Shown here one piece after another: positions 9,930 to 17,852 of a stretch of 64,000 nt of DNA. Source of the stretch: Pelagimonas sp. (GTDB taxonomy: Bacteria; Pseudomonadota; Alphaproteobacteria; Rhodobacterales; Rhodobacteraceae). Each line of letters opens with the position of its first letter. The stretch's first letter is position 1. The DNA lies in NCBI GenBank assembly GCA_025210265.1, contig JAOASD010000006.1:1-64000 (forward strand), read 5' to 3'. Under the pieces are notes generated by a model. The model did no database searches and was not told where the DNA came from. It saw nothing but the letters and a program-made list of their open reading frames with translations. Made by a program: the position numbers and the translations under genes.

Positions 9930-12008
9930 TTAGACAGGCTCCGGAAGGTAGGCGTCGAAGGGGCTTGGTTCCACCTCGGGAAGAAAAACAAAATCTGCCG
10001 CACTGAGGTCAGAGATCTGCACATTCTGCAACGTCAGCGAGTGTCCGGTACCCAAATTTAGCACAACATCATCGCCGTCATCAGAGGCCCGCAGCAAGAA
10101 GTCATCAAAGGTGTCGATGCGACGGACATCAGAAAAGTCCAACACATCAATGCCAACCTCGAAATCGGTGATCGTGTCATTACCAATATTGCTTTCAAAC
10201 ACGAAAATATCTGACTGAGCCCCACCCGTCATCAGATCGTGGCCACGACCCGCTTCCAGCCTGTCGCTACCGCCACCGCCATCAAGCGTATCGCGTCCCA
10301 TCCCCGCAATCAGAACATCGTCATGCGCCCCACCGGACAAAGCATCATGATCTAATCCGCCTCTCAGCGTATCTTGGCCATCACCGCCGCGCAGCGTGTC
10401 ATTCCCATCTTCACCATCGAGGGAATCATTGCCGTCATGGCCAATCAGGATGTCGTTGCCCTCCTGCCCCTCCATGCGGTCGTCCCCGGCGTTGCCGGCA
10501 AGACTGTCATCCCCCTCTCCGCCAAACAGGGCATCATCTCCTGCCTCGCCAAGCAGCGTGTCATTGCCATGCCCACCATACAAATAGTCATTTCCATCGC
10601 CAGCTTTCAGCCGGTCATGCCCGCGATCGCCGTTCAGCGTATCGTTGCCCTCACCGCCCCAAAGCCGGTCATTGCCAGAATCCCCTATCAAGTAGTCCGC
10701 CCCCTCGTCCCCATAGAGAGAGTCTTCTCCGCTCCCCCCCCACAGGCGATCCTTATCTGCGCCGCCGAAAAGGAGGTCATTCCCGGCGTCGCCGAAAATT
10801 GAATCATCCTCCGACCCGCCTTTCAGGGTGTCATGGCCATCTCCACCGGACAGCGTATCCCGATCTCCACCACCAATCAGGCTATCGGCCCCACCTTCAC
10901 CTGAAAGGCTATCGCGCCCTTCCGCCCCGCTCAGGGCGTCACCCCCGGCACCACCAAGAAGGGTGTCATCATCTTTACCACCGATCAGTGTGTCCGCTCC
11001 GGCGCCGCCAACAAGACTGTCCTGCCCCTTGTCACCGATCAGAACGTCATTCCCTGCCTCGCCATACAGAGTGTCATCATCTTCTTCGCCGCGAAGAATA
11101 TCGTTGCCAGCGCCACCGCGAAGCGTGTCAAAACCATCGCCCCCCAGCAACTCATCATTGCCTACGCCACCAGAGAGGACATCATCCCCCCTGTCACCAC
11201 GAAGCAGGTCATCTCCGCCCTCTCCGTGGATCGTATCATCGCCATTATCTCCGCCCAGCCAATCATTGCCAGCCCCACCAAACAGGCTGTCATGCCCTGC
11301 ATTGCCCCGCAATGAATCGGCTCCACCAAACCCGTATAAAATATCCGCACCCGACCCAGCATCAACTGTGTCGGCGAAATCACGGTCCGGGTCTGCGAGA
11401 AACAAATCGGCATCATTTGTAAGGCGCCATATTTCGACACTGTGGAAGGTGTTCGTTCCGATCACCTGGCTGGGATCTCTGGTACTCAGATGAGACACCG
11501 TATTCTCGGAAACATTCACAATAGAGTTGCGCGATCCAGTGACCCACCCCAAATGAATTTGATCCACCCCGGCACCGCCAAAGACCACGTTTCCGACACC
11601 CGCGACGGACAGTGTATCGTTGCCCTCGCCCGCATAAATGGTGCTCCCTTCACGCGAATAAGAACGAATTTTGTCATCGCCAGCGTTGCCCCAGAGAGTG
11701 TCCGAACCACCTCCCCCGCCGATGGTATCGTCCCCTGCGCCCCCGCGAATGCTGTCAGCATCGCTGCTACCATCTAGGTGGTCATCCCCTTCGCCGCCCA
11801 ACAGAGTGTTACGCCCGCCCCCAGTGGAAAGCTGATCGTCGCCGGATCCGCCAACAAGCAGATCATCCCCCCCTCCGGCAAGGATCGAGTCATTCCCGTC
11901 CCCACCTTCAATCGTGACGTTGTCGAAGATGCGATACAGCTCGAAATAGTCACCCTCGTCTGTTCCCCGCAGAAAACCATCCGGTCCGACGCTATAGAAA
12001 TCTGCCAT
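9930..12008 (-). CDS. RTX calcium-binding repeat protein, probable type I secretion substrate
   Basis: The product, 692 residues, is made almost entirely of glycine/aspartate nonapeptide repeats of the RTX type (GGxGxDxLx); I count about 50 between residues 35 and 620. Each pair forms a calcium-binding parallel beta-roll. A non-repeat insert (about 170-215, with VNVSENTVSHLSTRDPSQVI) interrupts the array. The C-terminal 100 residues (DIFVFESNIGNDTITDFEVG, then a segment ending LSAADFVFLP) look like the peptidase-M10/serralysin C-terminal type that guides type I secretion. No signal peptide and no enzymatic domain are visible. The frame can start from GTG at 12020, but ATG at 12008 with GGAG upstream is preferred. 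No ABC/MFP transporter is adjacent. Confidence 0.88.
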   Translation of the reverse strand: MADFYSVGPDGFLRGTDEGDYFELYRIFDNVTIEGGDGNDSILAGGGDDLLVGGSGDDQLSTGGGRNTLLGGEGDDHLDGSSDADSIRGGAGDDTIGGGGGSDTLWGNAGDDKIRSYSREGSTIYAGEGNDTLSVAGVGNVVFGGAGVDQIHLGWVTGSRNSIVNVSENTVSHLSTRDPSQVIGTNTFHSVEIWRLTNDADLFLADPDRDFADTVDAGSGADILYGFGGADSLRGNAGHDSLFGGAGNDWLGGDNGDDTIHGEGGDDLLRGDRGDDVLSGGVGNDELLGGDGFDTLRGGAGNDILRGEEDDDTLYGEAGNDVLIGDKGQDSLVGGAGADTLIGGKDDDTLLGGAGGDALSGAEGRDSLSGEGGADSLIGGGDRDTLSGGDGHDTLKGGSEDDSIFGDAGNDLLFGGADKDRLWGGSGEDSLYGDEGADYLIGDSGNDRLWGGEGNDTLNGDRGHDRLKAGDGNDYLYGGHGNDTLLGEAGDDALFGGEGDDSLAGNAGDDRMEGQEGNDILIGHDGNDSLDGEDGNDTLRGGDGQDTLRGGLDHDALSGGAHDDVLIAGMGRDTLDGGGGSDRLEAGRGHDLMTGGAQSDIFVFESNIGNDTITDFEVGIDVLDFSDVRRIDTFDDFLLRASDDGDDVVLNLGTGHSLTLQNVQISDLSAADFVFLPEVEPSPFDAYLPEPV

Positions 12009-12221
12009 TTTTGGCTCCACTCATGAAATCTGATCCAAACCCAATTTCACCCAGGAAATACGGGCACGCGTTTTGGTTTCCAGAAACATAAGGAAGCAGG
12101 CCGGAACGGGATGGAAATGTGGAAAAAGTAAGGCGCGGAAAATGAAGTAGAAATAAAAAAGGAAATCCGCATCACACCGACCACCGATTTGGCGGGGGGC
12201 TGTTTTGATATACCCTGAGGA

Positions 12222-12608
12222 TCAATGCACCTTGCGACGCAATTGCGCAGGCAGGCGGGCGGGTTGGCCCTCTAGGGTGGCACAAACGGCGGTGACTTCG
12301 GCGCGAAACAGCACCTCTTCGTTGCGTAGTACTTCCTGCGTCATGATCAGACGCACGCCGGTGATGGTTTTGACCGCTGTTTCCACAATCAATTCATCCT
12401 CGAATTTGGCCGACCCGAGGTAATCACATTCCAGCCGCCGCACCACAAAGACCAGGCCATCTTCGCGCATGGCCATCTGGTCCATGCCCTGCTGGCGTGC
12501 CCAGTCGCTGCGCGCGCGTTCGATAAATTTCAGGTAATTGGCGTAATAGACGATGCCCGCCATATCGGTGTCTTCGTAATAGACCTGAACGGGAAAGCGA
12601 TGGGACAT
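12222..12608 (-). CDS. ybgC: Tol-Pal system-associated acyl-CoA thioesterase YbgC
   Basis: The product, 128 residues, is a hot-dog-fold thioesterase; the family hydrolyses short-chain acyl-CoAs or acts on acyl-ACP linked to phospholipid synthesis. The signature YYEDTDMAGIVYYANYLKF contains the catalytic Asp region, followed by ERARSDWARQ. The start at 12608 has AGAGG upstream and matches the usual N-terminus (MSHRFPVQVYYEDTD); the longer frame to 12665 is unlikely. It is the normal first gene of the tol-pal cluster, here separated from tolQ by the RTX gene. Confidence 0.94.
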   Translation of the reverse strand: MSHRFPVQVYYEDTDMAGIVYYANYLKFIERARSDWARQQGMDQMAMREDGLVFVVRRLECDYLGSAKFEDELIVETAVKTITGVRLIMTQEVLRNEEVLFRAEVTAVCATLEGQPARLPAQLRRKVH

Positions 12609-12708
12609 TGGGGGCCTCTTTCTAGCGTTGCGCACAGGGTAGCGTTGAACGCGGGCGGGCCTCAAGCCGGGAAAATTGCGCCGCTGTTTCGACGGCGTGA
12701 CGCAAAGC

Positions 12709-12741
12709 CCGTCATGAAAGCGTTACAAAACCGTCACAACG
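12709..12741 (+). promoter_or_regulatory. Three tandem PhoB-box-like 11-bp repeats
   Basis: Three consecutive 11-bp units are visible: CCGTCATGAAA, GCGTTACAAAA, CCGTCACAACG. They fit the Pho-box layout of 11-bp direct repeats with a GT(C/T)A(C/T) core. They lie in the divergent region between ybgC and the small membrane protein gene, about 130 bp upstream of the latter's start. The match to the consensus is my judgement, and regulation is inferred. Confidence 0.5.
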
Positions 12742-12871
12742 GCATTGATCAGGGATGCTGAGTAGAGGGTACCCGGCGGGAATCGCCCGCTGGTTACTTT
12801 GGGCGCGCCGGTCTTTGCTAGCAACTCCGTCCAGCGCGCCTGTCCAAACCCAATGGAATAAGGACATAGCG

Positions 12872-13075
12872 ATGAGTACTGAGCAGAATCACAGCGGTCA
12901 ACCCACCAAAATACGACAATCGAAAATCGAGTCGCGCGCACAACATCGGTTCCGGCTGGATCGGGATGGGCTAAGCGCAAGCGGCTGGGGAGTGGCAGTG
13001 GCGGCATTGATCGTGCTGGCCGTGATTGCCTTCAGCTTGCTGGGCATCGAACTGCCCCAGCTGTCCTGGGGTTAA
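12872..13075 (+). CDS. Small single-pass membrane protein (hypothetical, 67 aa)
   Basis: I do not recognise the family. The product begins MSTEQNHSGQPTKIRQSKIE. It has a charged, basic N-terminal half (to about residue 38) and a single hydrophobic helix (GWGVAVAALIVLAVIAFSLL, about 38-58) near the C-terminus, so a tail-anchored topology with the N-terminus in the cytoplasm is likely. The start at 12872 has AAGGA at good spacing; the open frame to 12755 is probably not used. Its stop codon overlaps the end of the convergent HNH gene by 4 bp. Tandem Pho-box-like repeats lie upstream, which would suggest phosphate regulation. Confidence 0.65.
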   Translation: MSTEQNHSGQPTKIRQSKIESRAQHRFRLDRDGLSASGWGVAVAALIVLAVIAFSLLGIELPQLSWG

Positions 13076-13368
13076 CGCCTCTTGCGGCGCCCGCCCGTGC
13101 TGCGTTTATGAAAATCGGGCGGGCGCTTTACCACCCATTTGATAAATTTGGCCAGCCGAGGATGGCCGCGCAGCGCGTCGATTGTGTTGTACTCGCGCGC
13201 CAGCTCGGCCTCGGTCAGGGTGGCGTGGATTTCGCTGTGACAGATCTGGTGCAACAGGACCACCGGCCCGCCCTTGCCGCCTTTCAGCCGGGGGATCAGA
13301 TGATGCAGGCTTTGCCGGGCTTCGTCTGGAATCACCCGACCGCAAAGCGGGCAGATCGGCAGGTCCAT
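13072..13368 (-). CDS. Small HNH endonuclease-family protein
   Basis: The product, 98 residues, starts MDLPICPLCGRVIPDEARQS and contains a Cys pair (CPLC), then SLHHLIPRLKGG and HQICHSEIHATLT, the pattern of an HNH (beta-beta-alpha-metal) fold. Similar small HNH proteins in Rhodobacteraceae carry no restriction partner, and none is seen here. The C-terminus is strongly basic (STGGRRKRR), consistent with nucleic-acid binding. The chosen start excludes 43 residues of a longer open frame whose sequence looks non-coding. The role is unknown; a DNA-repair or structure-specific nuclease function is possible. Confidence 0.72.
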   Translation of the reverse strand: MDLPICPLCGRVIPDEARQSLHHLIPRLKGGKGGPVVLLHQICHSEIHATLTEAELAREYNTIDALRGHPRLAKFIKWVVKRPPDFHKRSTGGRRKRR

Positions 13369-13426
13369 CGCGGGTCTTTCGGCATCGAGGGCGCAGGCAT
13401 CACGCGCGCCCCCGGCAGGGTCTCTC

Positions 13427-15103
13427 TTATTCCGAGATGACAAAGCTCGGCAGGCCCGAAGACACGGGAACCGGCGCGGCCCCCTGCTGTACAGCACCGC
13501 CGCCCGGCAGACCGGTCATCGCCGCCTTAAGCAGGGTGACGCGCTCGGGCAGGCCCGGACCAAAGGCAGGCACAGCACCATTGCCCAGCGCGTCGGTCGC
13601 CTGTTCATACCAGGACAGCGACAGGTCGGCGCGCTGCGGCAGGCCAAAACCCTGGCTCAGATGGTGCCCCAGCAACTCGGCATAGGGCGCTTTGCCCAGC
13701 GCGACCAGAACAAGGGCAGAGCCAATCGCCGTGTTCATATCATCGGCCTTATACCCCGCAGACAGGCAGACCATCGCGGTCTTTTCCATCTGCGCCGGGG
13801 CCATGCCGGTGTTCAGCACAAACTGTCCGACACCGCGCACCACCTCTTCGCGCGGTTGCAGCGCGGCTGTGGTCACCTGCTCTTTCAGCACATCGCCGAA
13901 CCCGGAACATTGCTGCGCGATGGCAGCAGGGGTCACCCCCTGCAGCTGGGACATCAGCTCGTCCCCGGTGGCCATGGCATAGCTGCGCGTGAAACACAGC
14001 TGTTCGCCCAGCGCGGCGCTGGCATCGGTCATAGTATCGGCAGTGACATAGCCGCCATTGCTGCTGGTCAGTAGGTTGACCATGTTGCAATGCGAAGCAA
14101 GCGAGCGCACCGGGGCGTTTTCACTGGCAAAGAATTGCGGCATGGCACTGCCACCCGTGACCGGAGCCTCAGAGGCCGGTGCCTGAACCGCAGGCACCGC
14201 TGCCGCAACAGGCACGGTGGCCATCTGCGTTGTCGGCCCTTCAGGTTGGGCCGGTTGCGGTGTCGGCACCGGGGCCGCCGCCATCTGCGGCGCAGCCGGA
14301 CCGTCGGTTTTGGAACACGTCCCACGGGTACAGCTGAACATGGCCGGGGTCACGTTGAAGGCCTGAAAATCGTTGCGTTCATACCCATCGGGTGTCGAGG
14401 CAAAGACCCGCACCATGCAGGCCTGCGCGCTGCACCAAAAGGCCGATCCGGTGACAGATGTATCAATGATGTAATCGGTCTGCCCGTCGCCATTGATGTC
14501 GGACAGCTGGATAAAGCCATGCCGGTTGACCAACTGCTCGGCCGTCGGATCGGAGCTTTTGGCAATCTCGTTCACCGTGGCCGCCACGGTCGAGGGCAGG
14601 CCGTAATGGCTGGCCAGAGCCGAGCGCCCGGTCGACCCGCCCAGCTGCTCATCGCGATAGGCGATCAGCAAACCACGCACCCCTTGCGGGTTCGACGCAA
14701 TCATCTGCGCGGTGGTCGCGCCCCCGGCCTGCGCACGCTGATAGGAATTGATCAGGAAATCACGCTCGAACTGGGTCAGCTGGCCGGTCGCAGCATAGCC
14801 CATATGGATCTGATATTGCGAAATCGCAGCGCGGGATTTACGACCCATGACCCCATCAGGTGTGCCCGCGGGAAACCCAAAATAGTTCAGCGCATTCTGC
14901 GTATCACGATTGGCCGCACGCTGCGCCGAGTATCCTGTGGATCGGCTGGAGCTGCTGCGCGTTGTGCGTTGGGGTTTCTGATTGGCCATTGCGCCGCCAA
15001 TGATCCCGACCGCAAGCCCCTTGATGAAATCATCGGCAGCGGCAGTGACCGGGGTCAGGGCCACAGAGGCCATGACCGCAGCGGAAATCAAACTCTTCTT
15101 CAT
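13427..15103 (-). CDS. Exported peptidoglycan-binding domain protein
   Basis: The product, 558 residues, has an N-terminal signal peptide (MKKSLISAAVMASVALTPVTAAA) and a short glycine segment, then a PG_binding_1-like region (NRDTQNALNYFGFPAGTPDG, then an RKSRAAISQYQ helix) at about 65-110. A middle segment reads IQLSDINGDGQTDYIIDTS, with a calcium-loop look, and includes paired cysteines. A Pro/Ala/Gln-rich linker (about 265-325) leads to a C-terminal alpha-helical domain with several Cys. Such proteins are common in Rhodobacteraceae but without a defined activity. It is divergent from mscS and separated from it by 172 bp. Confidence 0.7.
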   Translation of the reverse strand: MKKSLISAAVMASVALTPVTAAADDFIKGLAVGIIGGAMANQKPQRTTRSSSSRSTGYSAQRAANRDTQNALNYFGFPAGTPDGVMGRKSRAAISQYQIHMGYAATGQLTQFERDFLINSYQRAQAGGATTAQMIASNPQGVRGLLIAYRDEQLGGSTGRSALASHYGLPSTVAATVNEIAKSSDPTAEQLVNRHGFIQLSDINGDGQTDYIIDTSVTGSAFWCSAQACMVRVFASTPDGYERNDFQAFNVTPAMFSCTRGTCSKTDGPAAPQMAAAPVPTPQPAQPEGPTTQMATVPVAAAVPAVQAPASEAPVTGGSAMPQFFASENAPVRSLASHCNMVNLLTSSNGGYVTADTMTDASAALGEQLCFTRSYAMATGDELMSQLQGVTPAAIAQQCSGFGDVLKEQVTTAALQPREEVVRGVGQFVLNTGMAPAQMEKTAMVCLSAGYKADDMNTAIGSALVLVALGKAPYAELLGHHLSQGFGLPQRADLSLSWYEQATDALGNGAVPAFGPGLPERVTLLKAAMTGLPGGGAVQQGAAPVPVSSGLPSFVISE

Positions 15104-15275
15104 AACGTACTCCTAGCAAATGCCTCTATTAAGCGTCGCCAAGTGATTCGCCGCAATGTTCGATTCGGTCAGAGAGTCCGCCAACCGGCCTCTTGCCTTG
15201 CCCTCCTGCGACGGTCAGGGCAAAACTCGGCAGCAACGCGCCCCCTGACGACCGATCACAAACAGAGCCCCGCCC

Positions 15276-16598
15276 ATGAATTTCGACCTCGCCAGCCAGC
15301 CCGAGATCATCCAGCGCGCCGCAGGCTATGCGCTGCAGGGGTGGGAGATCGCCAAGACCTGGCTGCTGTCCCCCGCCGCCTGGTCGCAATTTGGCCTGCT
15401 GGTGCTGGCCTTCTTTGCTGCCTGGCTGCTGACCAAACGCGCCGGGCCTTTGCTGACACGGCTGCTGACGCCGGAGCCAGGCAAGACCGGGATGTTCGCC
15501 ACCGCGCGGCGGTTTCTGCTGATCTTTGTGCCGCTGCTGCTGCCGCTGTTGGCGTGGATCTTTACCGGGATCGGCGAACAGGCCACCCGCGCGCTGTTTG
15601 GTTCTGGCGCAGTGATCGCCTTTGGCAAGCGGATCTTTCTGCTGATCGCCGCGCGCATTCTGGTGCGCGAGATCATCACCGATGGATTCCTGAAACTGCT
15701 GGGCAAATATGTGCTGCTGCCGGTCATGGCGCTTTACGCGCTGGGGTTTCTGGATGCCAGCATCGCGCGGCTGAACGAAATGACCATCAGCCTGGGCAAT
15801 ATCGAGTTCACCGTCATGGCCGTGATCCGGGGCGTGATTGCGGGGGCGATCCTGTTCTGGCTGGGGCGCTGGTCCAATGACCAGACCGGCACCTATATCG
15901 CCAAACAAGAGGAAATGCCGCCGGCCACCCGCCAGCTGGCCTCCAAAGCCGCCGAGGTTGCGATCTTTGGCCTCGCCTTCCTGCTGTTGATGAACATTGT
16001 CGGCATTCCCCTGACCTCGTTGGCAGTGTTGGGCGGTGCGATTGGCGTCGGTCTGGGCTTTGGCCTGCAAAAGATCGCCTCCAACTATATTTCCGGCGTG
16101 ATCCTGCTGCTGGAAGGGCAGGCCACCGTGGGCGATTTTGTTGAACTGGACAATGGCGAGGCCGGGACCATCGTGAAAACCACCGCCCGCGCCATGATCC
16201 TGGAAACCTTTGACGGGCGCTGGATCGTGGTCCCGAACGAAGACTTCATCACCACGCGCGTGATCAATTATTCTGATCAGGGCAGCGCCAACCGCTACGA
16301 AGTCGCCTTTTCCGTCAGCTATGACACCGACATCAACCCCCTGCCCGCCCTGATCGAAGCCGCGGTGGCCAAGCATCCCGAAGTGCTGGACAAACCCTTT
16401 CCGCCGGATTGCGAGCTGCGCGGGTTTGGCGAAAGCGGCGTGGAATTTGCCGTGGAATTCTGGGTCAACGGGATCGATGACGGGGCCAAGAAATACACGT
16501 CTGATGTGGGGTTCCTGATCTGGAACGCCTTGAAAGACAACGGCATTCAGATCCCCTACCCGCATCGCGTGGTCGAACTGCGTCAGGCCGGGGACTAG
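15276..16598 (+). CDS. Mechanosensitive ion channel, MscS family
   Basis: The product, 440 residues, is a small-conductance mechanosensitive channel that releases osmolytes on hypo-osmotic shock. Five or so hydrophobic segments precede the pore helix, which is the conserved GGAIGVGLGFGLQKIASNYI (about 253-272), followed by the beta-domain (VGDFVELDNGEAGTIV). The C-terminal alpha/beta portion (YDTDINPLPALIEAAVAKHP) is complete. Compared with E. coli MscS (286 aa) it carries extra N-terminal membrane helices. The ATG at 15276 is taken as start. Confidence 0.92.
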   Translation: MNFDLASQPEIIQRAAGYALQGWEIAKTWLLSPAAWSQFGLLVLAFFAAWLLTKRAGPLLTRLLTPEPGKTGMFATARRFLLIFVPLLLPLLAWIFTGIGEQATRALFGSGAVIAFGKRIFLLIAARILVREIITDGFLKLLGKYVLLPVMALYALGFLDASIARLNEMTISLGNIEFTVMAVIRGVIAGAILFWLGRWSNDQTGTYIAKQEEMPPATRQLASKAAEVAIFGLAFLLLMNIVGIPLTSLAVLGGAIGVGLGFGLQKIASNYISGVILLLEGQATVGDFVELDNGEAGTIVKTTARAMILETFDGRWIVVPNEDFITTRVINYSDQGSANRYEVAFSVSYDTDINPLPALIEAAVAKHPEVLDKPFPPDCELRGFGESGVEFAVEFWVNGIDDGAKKYTSDVGFLIWNALKDNGIQIPYPHRVVELRQAGD

Positions 16599-16664
16599 GG
16601 GGTTGGGTTTCTCTGCTTTTGAAATACCCAAATCCGCACTCTCCGGGGCCACGGGCGGTTGGGC

Positions 16665-17852
16665 ATGAGCACCGCGCTGGTCATTGGCGGCGGTCCGGCC
16701 GGGTTGATGGCCGCCGATGCGCTGTTGCGTGCAGGGATTGCGACCACTCTGATCGAGGCCAAGCCCTCGCTAGGGCGCAAATTTCTGATGGCGGGAAAGT
16801 CCGGGCTGAACCTCAGCCGGATGCAACCTTTGGGCGAATTTCTGGGCTATTACGGTGCGGATGCGGCGCGCTTATCGCCGATGATCCACGGTTTCGGCCC
16901 GCAGCAGGCACGGGACTGGGCCGAAGGGCTGGGTCAGGACATGTTCACTGGCTCCACCGGGCGGCTGTTTCCTACGGTCATGAAGGCCTCGCCCCTGCTG
17001 CGCGCCTGGATGGCGCGGCTGGGTGACATGGGGCTGACGCATCACACCCGCTGGCGCTGGACCGGGTGGGAGGGCAACGCCCATCGGTTCGACACCCCCG
17101 ATGGGGTGCAGAGCCTGAGCGCGACAGTCACCATCTTTGCCCTTGGTGGCGGCAGCTGGGCGCGGCTGGGTTCGGATGGGGCATGGCGCGCGGCGCTTGA
17201 GGCGCGCGGGATCACGACCACCGATTTTGCCCCGTCAAATGCCGGTTTGCTGGTCGATTGGTCGCCGCATATGGAACCGCATTTTGGCACGCCCCTGAAA
17301 GGCGTGGCCTGGCACTGCGGCGCGCAGCACTCGCGCGGCGAGGCGGTGATTTCCGCGCGCGGGCTGGAGGGCGGCGGGATTTATATGCTCAGCCCTGCCC
17401 TGCGGGACGGCCATGCGCTGACCCTTGACCTTGCCCCAGACAAATCCGTTGAGGCGCTGCAAAACAAGCTGGACGCCAAACCAGACAAACTGCGCCTGGC
17501 CCATTGGCTGAAGAAAGAGCTGCGCCTGCCGCCGGCCAAAGCCGCGCTGTTCTTTGAAATGTGCGGCGGGGCGGGCCTGCCGCGCGCCAAATGGGTGAAT
17601 ACTCTGAAATCCCTGCCGATCCGCCACGCCGGGCTGCGCCCGCTGGACGAGGCGATTTCAACGACAGGCGGGCTGCCTTGGGATGCGTTGGACAGCGATC
17701 TGATGTTGAAACAGGCACCGGGCCATTTCTGCGCGGGCGAGATGATCGGCTGGGACGCGCCGACCGGGGGCTACCTGCTGACTGCCTGCCTGGCGACAGG
17801 GCTGTGGGCCGGGGAAAAAGCCGCCGCCTATTGCCAGAGGAAATCCAGCTGA
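16665..17852 (+). CDS. TIGR03862-type flavoprotein (BaiN/HI0933-like FAD oxidoreductase)
   Basis: The product, 395 residues, opens with the dinucleotide-binding fingerprint STALVIGGGPAGLMAADALL, followed by EAKPSLGRKFLMAGKSGLNL, which is characteristic of the HI0933/BaiN flavoprotein family. The second family feature, FALGGGSWARLGSDG, appears near 165, and the C-terminal FAD-binding part CAGEMIGWDAPTGGYLLTACLATG is intact. The exact substrate of this branch (TIGR03862, uncharacterised) is not known. A TTG at 16659 could also start it, but ATG at 16665 is preferred. It overlaps the convergent OmpA/BON gene by 25 bp at its 3' end. Confidence 0.85.
   Translation: MSTALVIGGGPAGLMAADALLRAGIATTLIEAKPSLGRKFLMAGKSGLNLSRMQPLGEFLGYYGADAARLSPMIHGFGPQQARDWAEGLGQDMFTGSTGRLFPTVMKASPLLRAWMARLGDMGLTHHTRWRWTGWEGNAHRFDTPDGVQSLSATVTIFALGGGSWARLGSDGAWRAALEARGITTTDFAPSNAGLLVDWSPHMEPHFGTPLKGVAWHCGAQHSRGEAVISARGLEGGGIYMLSPALRDGHALTLDLAPDKSVEALQNKLDAKPDKLRLAHWLKKELRLPPAKAALFFEMCGGAGLPRAKWVNTLKSLPIRHAGLRPLDEAISTTGGLPWDALDSDLMLKQAPGHFCAGEMIGWDAPTGGYLLTACLATGLWAGEKAAAYCQRKSS

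Noticed and set aside
10374-11493. Several plus-strand frames inside the RTX gene
   Set aside because: The repeated DNA of the RTX gene leaves other frames open. The plus-strand peptides are low-complexity shadows, and there is no ribosome binding site.
9930-12008. CRISPR-like array of short repeats
   Set aside because: The repeats are 27-bp codon repeats of the RTX protein with variable sequence, not conserved repeats with unique spacers.
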